A DNA stretch of 64,000 nucleotides from Rhytidiadelphus loreus (lineage: Eukaryota > Streptophyta > Bryopsida > Hypnales > Hylocomiaceae): the NCBI GenBank assembly GCA_947034895.1, contig OX344763.1:21111001-21175000 (forward strand). The letters run 5' to 3'. A program made the position numbers and the translations under genes. Shown piece by piece: positions 11,368 through 23,024 of the stretch (the first letter of the stretch is position 1; each line of letters begins with the position of its first letter). Below the pieces are notes generated by a model. It searched no databases and was not told the origin of the DNA. It saw only the letters and a program-made list of their open reading frames with translations.

Positions 11368-14300
11368 GCTATGGAAAAGACTTGTTGAATTAGAGGGGCA
11401 AAGAGAATGAAATCCCCTACAAAATGAGTAAGAGACTAAAGAAGTTGATGCCCATCCATGCAAAAATGATGGAAGTACCACTAGCCTTTGATTCAAAGTG
11501 TAAAGTGGCAAGAGTCTTTGTCATTTTTTCTTTATAAAAGACTATTGTTGTTCCTTTCAATCTTGAGTCTAGAAGGTAGGCATAATAGCCTTATGTGGTA
11601 TTCCATACCTCAATAGGAAGAAGAAATGTAGAACAAAGATACAAGGAAAAGAACAAAGTAGGGCAAGTGCACTTCAACTAAACCTACAACAGAGTTTGTC
11701 ACAATGAGTGATGTATAATTGTATATATTGTAGGGATATTAACCGTCATTCATTCCATGACTTGCAAATTGACTTCAATTGCAACATTGTTCTGTTTTAT
11801 ATTGTAATTTGTCTTTAATGCAATGTGTTATGATTTTCATGTCAATAGATCAACTTTTATAAGTCATGTAGACCTTGAAAACTTGTGTGTAAAAGAACCT
11901 AGTGGTAATCTTGGTAGTGAGGAAAGATAAAGCATGTGTAAGAGTAGATGAAATACTAGGAAAACTAGATTGTCTAAGAAGGTGAATCATTTGGGGGGAT
12001 TTTGTAAGTAGGTAAATAGTACAAGATAGACATCATGATAAGCGACAACGTACTAGATGTGAATGACAAGGGCATGATGAATCGAGGGGACAGACTTATT
12101 ACCAATATTTTTGGATTCATTGGTGAATTTATATTGATTTCTTCAATGATCCATTAGCAGTGATGGTGAGAAGGCATGGATGGTTGTTGATGGGGTGCAT
12201 TGAGCATAGTAGACTATGGATATCATCATTATACTCAACGTATGCTTTGTGGTGAATATCTAGTCTAGATAGAGTCCCTATCAGAAGGTGCTCATTACAA
12301 AAGTAAACCTTCAAATAATAATGATGATGACTCATTTGTTTTAAAATTTGGTGGTATTTACTTTTGTGGATGTTGCACATGCAATAAAAAAAGACATAGA
12401 ACAAAGTGGGATAAAACAAAAGGCAAAGAAAAGATACAAATCCATAGAAGTCACAAGTGTGAGTGATAATGTACCCTTAGATTTCTAATCTTTGAAATGC
12501 ATAGGAGATGTGAACAAGAATTTTTTTAGAAGGACTAGAGAATTTAGTAGGCATTTAAGATGTGAATGTCTTAAGATTGGAGTTCCTATACATTATTGAC
12601 TATATGCCAAATCCCAACTAAAATAACTTGTAGAGATACATTGTACATCCGTTGTCTACAAATTCTTTTGTTTCTTGAAGAATATTTCTATGCTGGAAGA
12701 GTATTTCTAAGATGCATTGTTGGAGCATAGTGTAAACTAGAAGAAGGAGAAGAAAGACCCTAAACTGAAATCCAAGGAATTGATAGTGAACATTTTTATT
12801 CTAGTATCTTTTAAAAACTTTGAGGAGCTATTAGTTTTTTATTTTACTTTCATTATGGTGTCTTTTTCTAATGAAACTTGACATGGTGACTATGATGGCA
12901 AACTATGCTTAACTTGGAAAGAAGCAATAGACAATATAATTGAATAACAAGGAAAAAGGTCTTACTACTAAAAAGGAAAACTCCAACAATGAGGCATTCA
13001 TGGAGATAGGGAAGAACAATAGTGGTTCTATGCTTGTCTACATCAATAAGAAGGATTGTTGCTTTACAAGAATAATGTTGGAATAGCACAACTTTATTAT
13101 GCAAGTGAATGTGCAAATATAGGGAGGGCATTGGTGATGAGTAGTTTGGAATGGGAGAAATTTCATGGAGTAGGCATACATTGTCATTAAAAATGTATGC
13201 CCTCAAGTGTTGTGAACTCCCCCAACATGATGGAAAAATGTATGCCATAGTAGGAATTGTCAAAATTGAGTTAGCATTTGACTACCATATTTGGGTCAGT
13301 GTCATAAGGAGATCTTGTATGAATAAAACCCAAAAAATTTAACATAGAAAATTTGTATGCAATGTATTATTTAATATTAAATAAAATCCAATCCATAAAT
13401 TATTTTTGTTTGCAATTAAATGGATGCCAAAATTAGCCAGCCCATTGACTCAATTTTGACAATGTTTTGTAAATTGTTCAAGAATTCATCAATAATTGTT
13501 TTCTAAAGCCAAAATGACTTCAAAATTAATTGGCATGTAAGTTCATATTCTATTTGAAATCCATCTTTGTCAATATTAGAAATCCAACCTAGGGAGATGA
13601 CTCACGATTTTTAGAAAACTATGTGAGTTAAAAGATAGGGTCCATTTAATTCAAAGGGGGCAAATTTTATAATTTGTAGAACTACTATAGGGTTCATGAA
13701 ATGCTACACACTCTAATATATATAAATTAGGGCATGAAAAACATCATATAATAGGAATTCTTACTAATAAGTTAGCCTTGACAAATAGAAGCTGTGCAAA
13801 ATTTTAAATATAGATGTGGATAAATAATTTCATATGGATGATAAAATGGACATAGTCAAGAAAAACTACAATGAAGGGTGGTCAACTCAAATTGTGCCAT
13901 ATTACTTGTAGTGTATATATATAAAAAAATTAAATGTAAATATAAGACATCAACTAAAAGTGGCAAAATTGTCACATTGTATTAATAGGGAGGTTTACCT
14001 TAGTGGGTTCAACAAACTAAAAATTATACAATATGAGGATAGAATTTATAGTCCATTTAACTTTAATCTTTGAAGCCATATATGTTAATCACACTTGTAC
14101 TAAATGAAATTTTCATGGGATAGTTTCATTAGGAATTCTAAAGTGTTCAATGTTATTAACCCCTAAAGACTAGAGGATGTTTTGGAAGAGGAAAAATCCA
14201 AAATTGCCAATTTTTGATGCATTGTCTAAAATAAAAAAATATTTTAAGAAAATCCAATTGTATGAAAGTGTATTATATAGTTAAATGGGAATGTGTGTAA

Positions 14301-17120
14301 ACAATTTCAGCCCATTTGACCATGTGGATTGATAGATTATAATGTTTGAAGTGAGAAAAAAAATATTTATTTTCATTCTTGCAAACTAGGGTCATCAAAC
14401 TTCAAGCCCTCTTAAAGTAAAAATTTTGGTCTGCACAAAAAAGAAGATTTTGACTATTCATAAATATATGATTTTTAAGTTCACTTATGAAAAATCTGAA
14501 TCAACCTGCAATGCAAAGAGGTTAAGTGCATTGGCAATACACTAGTCTCTTTTTTTATGATTTCTTGTGCAATGACATTTTTTTTTAATTTAAAATCCAA
14601 ATGATTAAAAATTAGAGACAAATATTTAGAATATGTGGAAAAATTTTCAAAAACTTTGACTTCACATATTGCAAGCTAATAGCGGCATAGCGCTGGAAGT
14701 TAGAAGAAAAGTTTTTTTCTTAAAGCCACCCTAACATAGCTAATAAAGTTTGACTCCTTTGAGAATGTGATTTGAGAACTAAATTTTTTTTGACAATTGT
14801 ATGCCATATTTTATTGTTAACATAAATGCCAAATTTCAATAATTGATGAGAGTTTTTGCAAAAGATGCCTCAAAGATGCCCGAATTGCAAGGATTGCCAA
14901 AAAAGTTTAGGGTGGAATTTTTTTTAATTTCCACTTTAGAAGAGGGTACATGTTCACATCTTGCAACAAAATTTTATGATCATTTATTGACTTCATAGGA
15001 ATCTACTTGGAGTTTCAATTGTTCATTCAATGGACAATTGGCCTTTCGGGGTTAAAAATTGCCACTTGAATTCAATTGATTATTTTTGGTTTCACAATGT
15101 ACTCCTCATACATAGATGTAGTAGACGGAAGAGAAAATTTATGAAGAAGGGTGGGGGCAGGAAAAAATTGGACACTTAAAATTTTATATATAAGATAGCC
15201 CCACTTAAAAACTTGCAAGAATGAATTTATAAAAAAACTCTAGGGTATTGAAAGTATGCCTTTTTTAGCTTTTTATGTAAAAATATGATCATCTTAAATG
15301 CAATAATTAAGGTAAATAGCCCCACATCAAATACCCTCTTAACTGAGGTGTATACCTTAAATTATAAGAGTGATCTCCCTGAGAAATCCAACTATCAAAA
15401 CTCACCCCAATTTGTTTAGGATAAAAGGTGTTGACATGTAGGATACATATATTGATTGAATAGGACAACATCCCATTTAATTAGTTAATATTATATCCAA
15501 TTCAACTATACTATTCTATGTAGGTTGGAGATTTTTCACCAATGCATAAAACTCAAACCAAATTTTGTAGATTAACTTAGAAAATTATTTCTTTCTTTAT
15601 AGCTTTAGTATTTTTGGTTTGATTTTGTTATATGTAGTGAACTTTTCTTAGAGTAGAAGCATCGGTCCTATTATGTGAGCCTAAGATCTTGAGCTCACGA
15701 GCATAGGCTCCTATGTTATAAGCACCTTCCATAGTTATAGGATGTTTATATTATAGGTGCTTAATTATATTATAGGTGTCTATATTATAAGCACCTTCCA
15801 TGGTTATAGGATATTTATATTATAGGTGTCTATGTTGTAGTTACCTATGTTATAAGCACCTTCAATGGTTATAGGATGTTTATATTATAGGTGTCTATGT
15901 TATAGGCACCTTCCATAATTATAGGATGTTTATATTATAAATATTATAAACATCTCCAATAGTTGTAAAGTACCTATGTGCCTAGGCTCAAGACTTGTAT
16001 GCTGACATTTCTAGGCTCATATACTAGCACCGTTGAGAGTATAAGCAATGGTTATAAAAGTCAAATATAATTTAAATATTCAAAAAGCTCTTGCATTGCA
16101 AATTCTACTTGTAAACACAATAAGAATGAAAGTTAAATATTACATGCATAAAAAAAATATAAAGCTCATCTGTAGTTTCATGCTCCTTTATGAATTAAAG
16201 TGTCTTATTATCTACATGGATTATATTCTTTCAAATACAAAGTTACATAAATCAATTCAAGCTTCTTCAAAAATAGAAAAGTGCCACCTAAGTGCCAATT
16301 CATCTTCCTTGTGATGTTGCACATTACAATTAATCAAATCATTGTTATTTTTTGAATTATTTTCCAATTACAAGCTTATTTCAATGGATGTGTGTGTACA
16401 TTACTTTAAAACAATATTTGATTGTCTACTCTATATTAATTTAGAACTAGCCAAAAGACTTTGTTAGTAGGTATGATCCAAAGGCATGCTTCTTTATCTA
16501 GGTGAAGTCAGTCAATTCTAAAGGTCACACCGAGTCCTTTAGGTTTATTTTTGTATGTTTATTTTGAATCCCTTGCATCTTTTAATGATTAAGGTCCAAG
16601 ATGTTTGCCAAAGGCTATGAAGTATCTTTATTTATTAAAAAAATTGTTTTGATAATCTCATTTATGTGAGAAGAAAGCAAACAAGAGAAGGAATATGATT
16701 GTTTTGTTGGTAAAGCATTTTTCTAATATGTTGATATTTGCAATGTTTTGTTATTAGTTCTTCATGAGAAATCCATTAGACTAATAACATGGAATAGGTT
16801 TTATTTCAAAAATTTAGAGAAATAATACACCATTAGAAAATTCTTGAGAATGTCTTTTTAATGATATTATATATCCATGATTTAAAGCTAAACAACAACT
16901 TTAGTACAACAAGTCATAGGTATTGGAGATCTTGATATGGAACTTCATACAAAGACTTGTTTGATTTATAAATTTACCTCTTTGAAATATTAGTTTTTTT
17001 CGTAAATCCATAAAAATAAAGTTGGTCAATTCTTCCTTTTCTATTTAATTACAATTACATGTGAAAGTCAATGAATGCTTTGTCTTCAAATGTACTTGAC
17101 TAATGAACTATGTCAAGTAT
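11368..17120. other. AT-rich intergenic DNA without recognisable genes
   Basis: About 5.7 kb of low-complexity AT-rich sequence. The open frames are short and none shows a domain, codon consistency or splice context. Apart from the minisatellite at about 15700-15985, I recognise no gene, RNA or intact transposon end. Confidence 0.5.
15700..15985. repeat. AT-rich minisatellite (TTATAGGATGTTTATATTATAGG)
   Basis: The phrases TTATAGGATGTTTATATTATA, GGTGTCTAT and TTATAAGCACCTTCCATGG recur four or five times with units of roughly 60-75 bp and partial deletions. No coding potential. Confidence 0.8.
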
Positions 17121-17703
17121 CCCCTAGGGGAGGACACTCTCACTACATTTGGGGTACCCATGTGTGGCGGAGTGATTTTTTGACCCCCTATTTACTTTTG
17201 AATAAACTATAATTTCATCCTAGAATTTTGAGCTTTGTTTAACAATGACTAAAGGTTTTTATTGACAAAAATTTCAATTCCAAATAGCATAAGATATATT
17301 GTCTAAAAAGGGTTGAAAAATGAACTAAAATGACATGTTCTCCAACTAAAATATTTATAGAGCTCACATGAAGATGCCTATTGCATCAATATTCAACCAA
17401 AATAAACTTTCAATAGAAAGTTATTCTATAGAAATTTTTTTTCATTTAAAAAAAAAAAATCTTATATAATATAGAGGTGTGAAAGTTATTTTTAGCTTTA
17501 CAGTGTATCTTTTTTCTTAAAAAATTTATAACTAATTACTATTAGCATAAAAAATACTAATAATTCAATACAATTTTTTTTAAAGAAGTGAAATCTATCC
17601 ATAATTTTATTTATTTTTAAATTAAATTTATCGATGTATTACTTGTATTACTTTTTCCGCCACATGTGGATTGCTAAAACGTAGGGAGTGTCTTCCCCGG
17701 GGG
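17121..17703. mobile_element. MITE-like element with CCCC..GGGG-type TIRs
   Basis: The left end reads CCCCTAGGGGAGGACACTCT, and the right end read in reverse complement gives CCCCCGGGGAAGACACTCCC. The similarity of the two ends continues over about 55 bp to a shared ATGTGTGGCGGA / CACATGTGGCGGA block. The element is about 583 bp and has no coding frame. TAT occurs immediately outside both ends (17118-17120 and 17704-17706) and may be a 3-bp target duplication. The ends resemble neither Stowaway nor Tourist consensus, so the superfamily is not assigned. Confidence 0.65.
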
Positions 17704-19050
17704 TATCCCTTTACCAATTAGCCACAAGCAAGGTCACAACTACTCACAAAAAGTCAATAAATGCTCCATCTTTTAGTATACTTGGACCCCAAAGTTTGCA
17801 ATTCTTTTTGAATCCATGGAAGTTTAGTCAAAGTAGAGACCCAATTGACCACTTGATATGATGCAAACAAGAGCCCATTTGGTGGGATTTCACTCAAAAC
17901 TAACGAAAGGGTTGTTTGCATGCTTGGACCTGACTTGATATCTAATAGGGCCTAGGTGGTTCACATGGAGAAATAGCCAACCTAATTTTGGTTATGGAGA
18001 TTAAGTCCCTCCCTTTCAGGATTAGTAGAGCCCACTCTCCTTCCCATCAACCCAACTTATTATAAATACACAAAACTATCTTCCGTTTGTCTCTTTGTCT
18101 CTAGTTGTCTCACCTCATTCATTGGTTGCCACATGCTACTCCATCCCAAACATTGGTAGAAAACTGGATATTTTACTTGGAGAACGCGTACACGTTTGGA
18201 AGCATGATGTAGCATGGACCCAACTTTACAGCTTGGTGCCTTGAGCTCCACCTCCAATCCACGCAAATAGCACCTAATTTCCATTACAACCAGAAGACTC
18301 GCGTCACCTCGTCTCACCTCACCGAAAGACCAATTAGTCACGCTTCCATGTGCAAAGTCGACAAAAATGCTTTGTGTATTGTAGCATACTTAGCGGACTT
18401 TGCCGGCCCCCCGCCCCCAAAGTGTCCCCAAAGTGTAGCCAAAGTCGAGACCAATTGACCCCTTGCTATGATGCAAACCAAGCGGAATCTCTCTCTCCCC
18501 CAAACCCATCCCCACGCCAACAGCATGTCTGCCATGATGGGGAACGACGAACGAAATTATTCATAAATTCATCCATCCAACTAATTCATCCAACTGGAGT
18601 GGAGTGTGGACCCTTCTCATCCCCCCGCTTGTTGCCAACTGGACTTTCGTCTCCGGGACTTTGTACTGGTGAGCGAATGAGAGGGCCAGCGCATGATTCC
18701 AGAAAGGACGTGCCCATGTGAAATGGAATTGCACCCACGTGAAAAGAAGGACGAAGGGAGGTTCCCCGTCTTTTCCAGGAAGGGGGGAGGATAGCCCCCG
18801 TATCCTTATCCGAAGGTGGACGTGGACCCCACATGAATGACCTACCCTACTGTAGGGGAAAGAAACTGAGGACAGGGCGCAACCCTCCTTTTTCTTTTTC
18901 TTTTTTGGGATTGGTTCAGTTCTAGAGGGTAGGGGAAAGAAACTGAGGACAGGGCGCAACCCTCCTTTTTTCTTTTTCTTTTTTCGGATAGGGCGCAACC
19001 CGCCTGTAATAACTAATAATAACCTGAATTTTCCAGTGTGCTTAAATTAG
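17704..19050. other. Intergenic DNA with duplicated segments and TATA-like motif
   Basis: A ~48-bp phrase (AAAGTAGAGACCCAATTGACC ... ATGATGCAAAC) at 17829-17876 recurs in diverged form at about 18437-18482. A TATA-like TTATAAATA lies at about 18058 and is followed by a CT-rich stretch, reminiscent of a plant core promoter. No convincing coding exon follows it on the plus strand, and the overlapping frames at 18338-18998 lack domains. A 77-bp tandem duplication sits at 18853-19003. Confidence 0.45.
18853..19003. repeat. 77-bp tandem duplication with pyrimidine tracts
   Basis: The phrase TAGGGGAAAGAAACTGAGGA followed by CAGGGCGCAACCCTCC and a T/C tract occurs at 18853 and again at 18930. A third, partial AGGGCGCAACCC follows near 18990. 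Confidence 0.85.
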
Positions 19051-19052
19051 TA

Positions 19053-19307
19053 CTCCCTCCATCCCGAAATAATTGTCCACTTTGAATGCCATGTTTTTTA
19101 AGGTTATTTTGAGTAGGTCAAAAAAATACTTCCTTGTCGCTAATTTTATTTAGGTTGCAATGAATACATCCAATGTTCTTCATTGATTCTAGTGAATGAC
19201 ATATAATTTGAAACCTTTTTTAATTATATTTTTTACAATATGGTCAATGAAATTGGCTCAAAAAATATCAATAAAATTGTGGACAATCATTTTGGGATAG
19301 AGGGGAG
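19053..19307. mobile_element. Stowaway-like MITE with TA target duplication
   Basis: The left end is CTCCCTCCATCCCGAAATAA and the right end is its near reverse complement (TTTTGGGATAGAGGGGAG). The TIRs extend about 30 bp through AATTGTCCAC / GTGGACAATC. TA flanks both sides (19051-19052 and 19308-19309). The 255-bp length, CTCCCTCC start and TA duplication fit plant Stowaway elements of the Tc1/mariner superfamily. Non-coding. Confidence 0.92.
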
Positions 19308-19449
19308 TAGTAATAAGGTAACTTCACGTAAAATCAACCAAATAAGCAATTCACCATGGTTCCCCACTATTGTACTGAAAAAACTTTTTGAGGGGTCTTA
19401 TTGGTAATCAATAGGGGACTAGTTTTAAATCCTCTTAGAATGCATATTT

Positions 19450-21010
19450 GGGACATTGTATGAATAAAACTATAAATATTCAATGTGCTAAAAATAGGTG
19501 TTTCTAAAACCAACCCTGGACTCTTATGATGAATGGTGGGAGTACATTTTAGGCAAGAATCTATAGAGGTTAATTTTAGAAAGGAATTGAAATTAAGTGT
19601 AGTTCGCTTACAAGAAGTTTTTTTTTTCCTTTGGGGGGCTCCAATGGAGGCTATTAGTTTTGGTGAACTTTGTAGAAATCTTGAGGCTACTTAGATAGCT
19701 ACTACGTAAATTTTGGCAATTTTAGAATACATTTTCAGCAAAATTGTGGTAATAATTGGTTGAATACTCATATTTATTCCTTGAATTTACAATAGGCTTG
19801 TATCTACACCAAAATATTAATAGAAATTTGACAATATTTAGTACTCTCGAAAAACAAGAGTACCACATGGTGGGCCCTAGGGCAACATCACATGTAGTCT
19901 TTATGGACCTATTATCCTACATGAAGGTCAAATTCAGTATAAATTAAGCCATTTTTGTAGAAAAAAAGCACCACATGTCATCTTGTGAATGATGTGAGGT
20001 GACTTAGACCCTTGAGGATTTGACGTGGAAATTCAATTTTGGCACATGAGTGCCGATTCAAACCTTCACGTACGATATGGAGCAAAAACCAAAATTTTCA
20101 TTGAAATGGATAAATGTCAAATTTATTGCCTATATTTTTATCAATTGGCCAATTTTATAATTCTCAACATCTTTAAGATATAGTGGAATGGATTCCAAAA
20201 TACGAATTCAAATTCTCCAAATTTGATCATCCCCGGGAAAGATGGAGCAGGGTGGGTCCATAAGTCGAGTTCTGATTAGCCAGCCCTGTAGTTTGTCATC
20301 GGCATCTCTCCTGAATATGGTTTGGCTGGAAACTGGGGATTGTCGACAATCCCAGGAAGTAAGGAAACCACCAAATAAAAAAGTAAAATAATATTCATCC
20401 CCCTTCCAAATAGCCATTGTTTTTTTGTTTGGTTACAAAAAGAAGGAACAATTTCATTCCAATTCAAAGGAAAACAACGTAGGGTGAAAACACAAGAATT
20501 TTACTCCGGGAGAAACCATAGGATTTTTTTTTTCACACATGACAAAATTTGCAAATTTTGAATTCATATTTGCAATAATTAGAGACCCCAAACTAGCTAG
20601 TTGAGGTCACAAATGTACCCTAAACACAATACAAAATAGGAGGCAAGATTTTACTTTTACCATGGAGAACATGTATTTTCACTCTAGTCGTCCCATTTTG
20701 TGAGATGGGTTTAGCATCCTACAAAAACAACTCCACGTGCCAAAGGAGTTAAGGTTATCTAAAATCACCATCATCACTCTGGGAACATCTCCAAAGTCAA
20801 TATGTATCTCCAGTGAAGAAACAATTTTAGAACCTCTATGAGAAAAACTTTTGGACTCTTCATAACTTTTACATATGGTATCATAATGTCATGTTCTCTC
20901 ATGCGATGCCGAACCTCCTTTCATTTTCCTACAAGATAATATAAAATTTGACCAATTTAATAATAGTAACTATTCATAGCACCCAAAAGTAGTGCTTTGG
21001 AAGGTGCCTA
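19450..21010. repeat. Dispersed repeat, copy related to 43.5-45.6 kb
   Basis: Three blocks match blocks near 43.5-45.6 kb in the same orientation. TTTGCAAATTTTGAATTCAT with CAGAGACCCCAAA... (here about 20548-20660) matches 43501 and 43743. GTCATCTTGTGA..GATTTGA (about 19977-20030) matches about 45138-45180. CATATGGTAT with CGAACCTCC...AATAATAGTAA (about 20873-20970) matches about 45475-45572. The matches are clearly diverged and non-coding. It is probably an old transposon family; no terminal structure was resolved. Confidence 0.6.
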
Positions 21011-21112
21011 CCTTAGTTAATGAATGCTTGATGCTCTTGTTGTTCAACAATTCAAAAAAAACATAATAGGGAGAGTCATAGCTAATTGAAGACAAATGAA
21101 TAGTATTTCTCT

Positions 21113-21693
21113 CCTGGGGGGTTCACTCAATGTATTCTTTGTATCACTTGTGAACAAAATCTTTGACTCCCTATTTTATATGGTAAAAAATCATTTAAAT
21201 AGTTTGAAAAAATTATAGTATGTTTTACTATGTTAGAAGTTCATATTGTGAATTTTCAAAAAAATTCTTTATCTGAAATAATTACTTACAAATTTTGTAA
21301 GAAAATAAATAGACTGTATAGTTGAAAAAAAAATTCCACCCCCTATTTTATATGGTAAATAATATTTTAAAAATAATTTTTAAATTTCCAATAAATCTAG
21401 GCTTGGTTAAAGTTTATGCATACCAAAGTTGGATACAATTGTCATTCAAATGCAATCTTGATAAATATTTGAAGTGAAAATACAACCATTTTAGTGCAAT
21501 CTTCAATCGTGCATTTGGATGTCTTGTTGAATTCAATTGAATCCAATTTTTTTTCACATAAAAGATATATTGATTATGTAACAACACCCAAAAATTTGAA
21601 GCTAAATCAAAATTTATAAAAAAGTAAATAGAGATAGAAAATTTACTTGATTGCACGTGATGTCCAAAGAATACATTGAGTGACTCCCCCAGG
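21113..21693. mobile_element. hAT-like MITE with 8-bp target duplication
   Basis: The left end CCTGGGGGGTTCACTCAATG pairs with the right end, whose reverse complement reads CCTGGGGGAGTCACTCAATG. The TIR similarity continues through TATTCTTTG..ATCAC. An exact 8-bp duplication, ATTTCTCT, flanks the element at 21105-21112 and 21694-21701. The 581-bp length, absence of coding and 8-bp target duplication point to a non-autonomous hAT-type element. The TIR does not start with the usual CA, so the superfamily call rests on the target duplication. Confidence 0.85.
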
Positions 21694-21701
21694 ATTTCTC
21701 T

Positions 21702-23024
21702 GAGTTCGGTGAAATCATACGCACTTTCCTCTAGTTCAAAGAACAAGCTAGGGGAAGCTTTCACAATTGTGACTCCCCCTAATGAGACCTCAAATGAATA
21801 AATGAAGGTGCAACTTTAAGAACTTTTACTCTACTTTGTTACCATCTACAATCATCAACTTATAATTAAAGCTCCTAAAAAGATGTTACATTATTTCAAG
21901 ATCTCTTCCTTGTCCCTAAGTCTTTTTTTGACCTCTAAAAGATGGCTTTGTGTTTTTTTAAGCTCTAAATTGGATCCTATTGAAAACTTGCAATCTTGAC
22001 CAATGATCCTTTGTTTACTTTCTATAATGATTTCTTTAGTAATTTTTATGTAGCTTAGTAGTAATTTGTAAATAATTTCCATATCTTTTGACTTACTTGT
22101 TATTAATTAATTAGTGCCAAATTTTTTACCAACATATAGTTTTTGAGGAAAATTGTGATGATTTAATAATCAAATCCTTAACCATTTGGTAAGAGAAAAT
22201 TTTGTTAATCTTCAAATAATTCATATTCTATAAATATAAATTGTGTTTTGGGTGAAATGTCAATGTAGATCCATTGAAATTGATTTCAAAAACAATTTAT
22301 AAATATTTTTTCAAATTTGATTGTATGAATCATTTCTATTTATGATGCATAACATAACCTCTTATAATGAAATCCTCACAAAAGTAATAAAAGGCATATT
22401 TGAAAATATGTCTAAGTTTTGTCCAAACCTCATGGATCATTAGGGGTCAAAGTCAATATTTGTACTTTAGGATAGATTAGTGATTTGGGGTTTTGATTTA
22501 TATTTTGATATTTTAGTGCAACTTCTAAGCATTTTCTTTATGTAAAACTTTGTTTTGTAGAATTATAATGAATATTGCAAAATTTATTATTTTGCTTTGT
22601 TTTTAGAACAAACTTTGGAATTTTGGACAACTAAGAATTTTTGCCCCTTCTTCAAAAAACCGTAATATAAATTGATTTTATAATTGTATATGTAAGTGGA
22701 CAACTTTGGGTCATTCTATTTTGATTGATGAAATAAAACTTATGATAGGTTTTATTTTATGGGCAATCATGACATCTCTTATAATGATAATATTTGAGGT
22801 AGTTTTTTTTTAATTCTACTCATAATAGTTTTTTTTGGTGAAAAAAACTCACAAGGGGGAGATAGCCTTCAATAATATTCTCACCTTAAAATTGAAAGTT
22901 TTCAATTTTTTCTTGATTTATTTAACAATTTAATATTTCTTGTCAATGTGACTAGCATTTTATTTTTAAAATGGTTAGAGATTAAATATGAAGTATCTAT
23001 TGATAATTGTTCTTTAATGTATTC
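21702..23024. other. AT-rich intergenic DNA
   Basis: No gene, RNA or complete transposon recognised. A short minus-strand frame at 21891-22082 is Lys/Glu-rich and coiled-coil-like (ELKKTQSHLLEVKKRLRDK) but isolated, and may be a transposon coding remnant. Confidence 0.4.

Noticed and set aside
18338..18998. Overlapping 65-145-aa frames on both strands
   Set aside because: They span the 77-bp tandem duplication and Lys-rich pyrimidine/purine tracts; no domain recognised.
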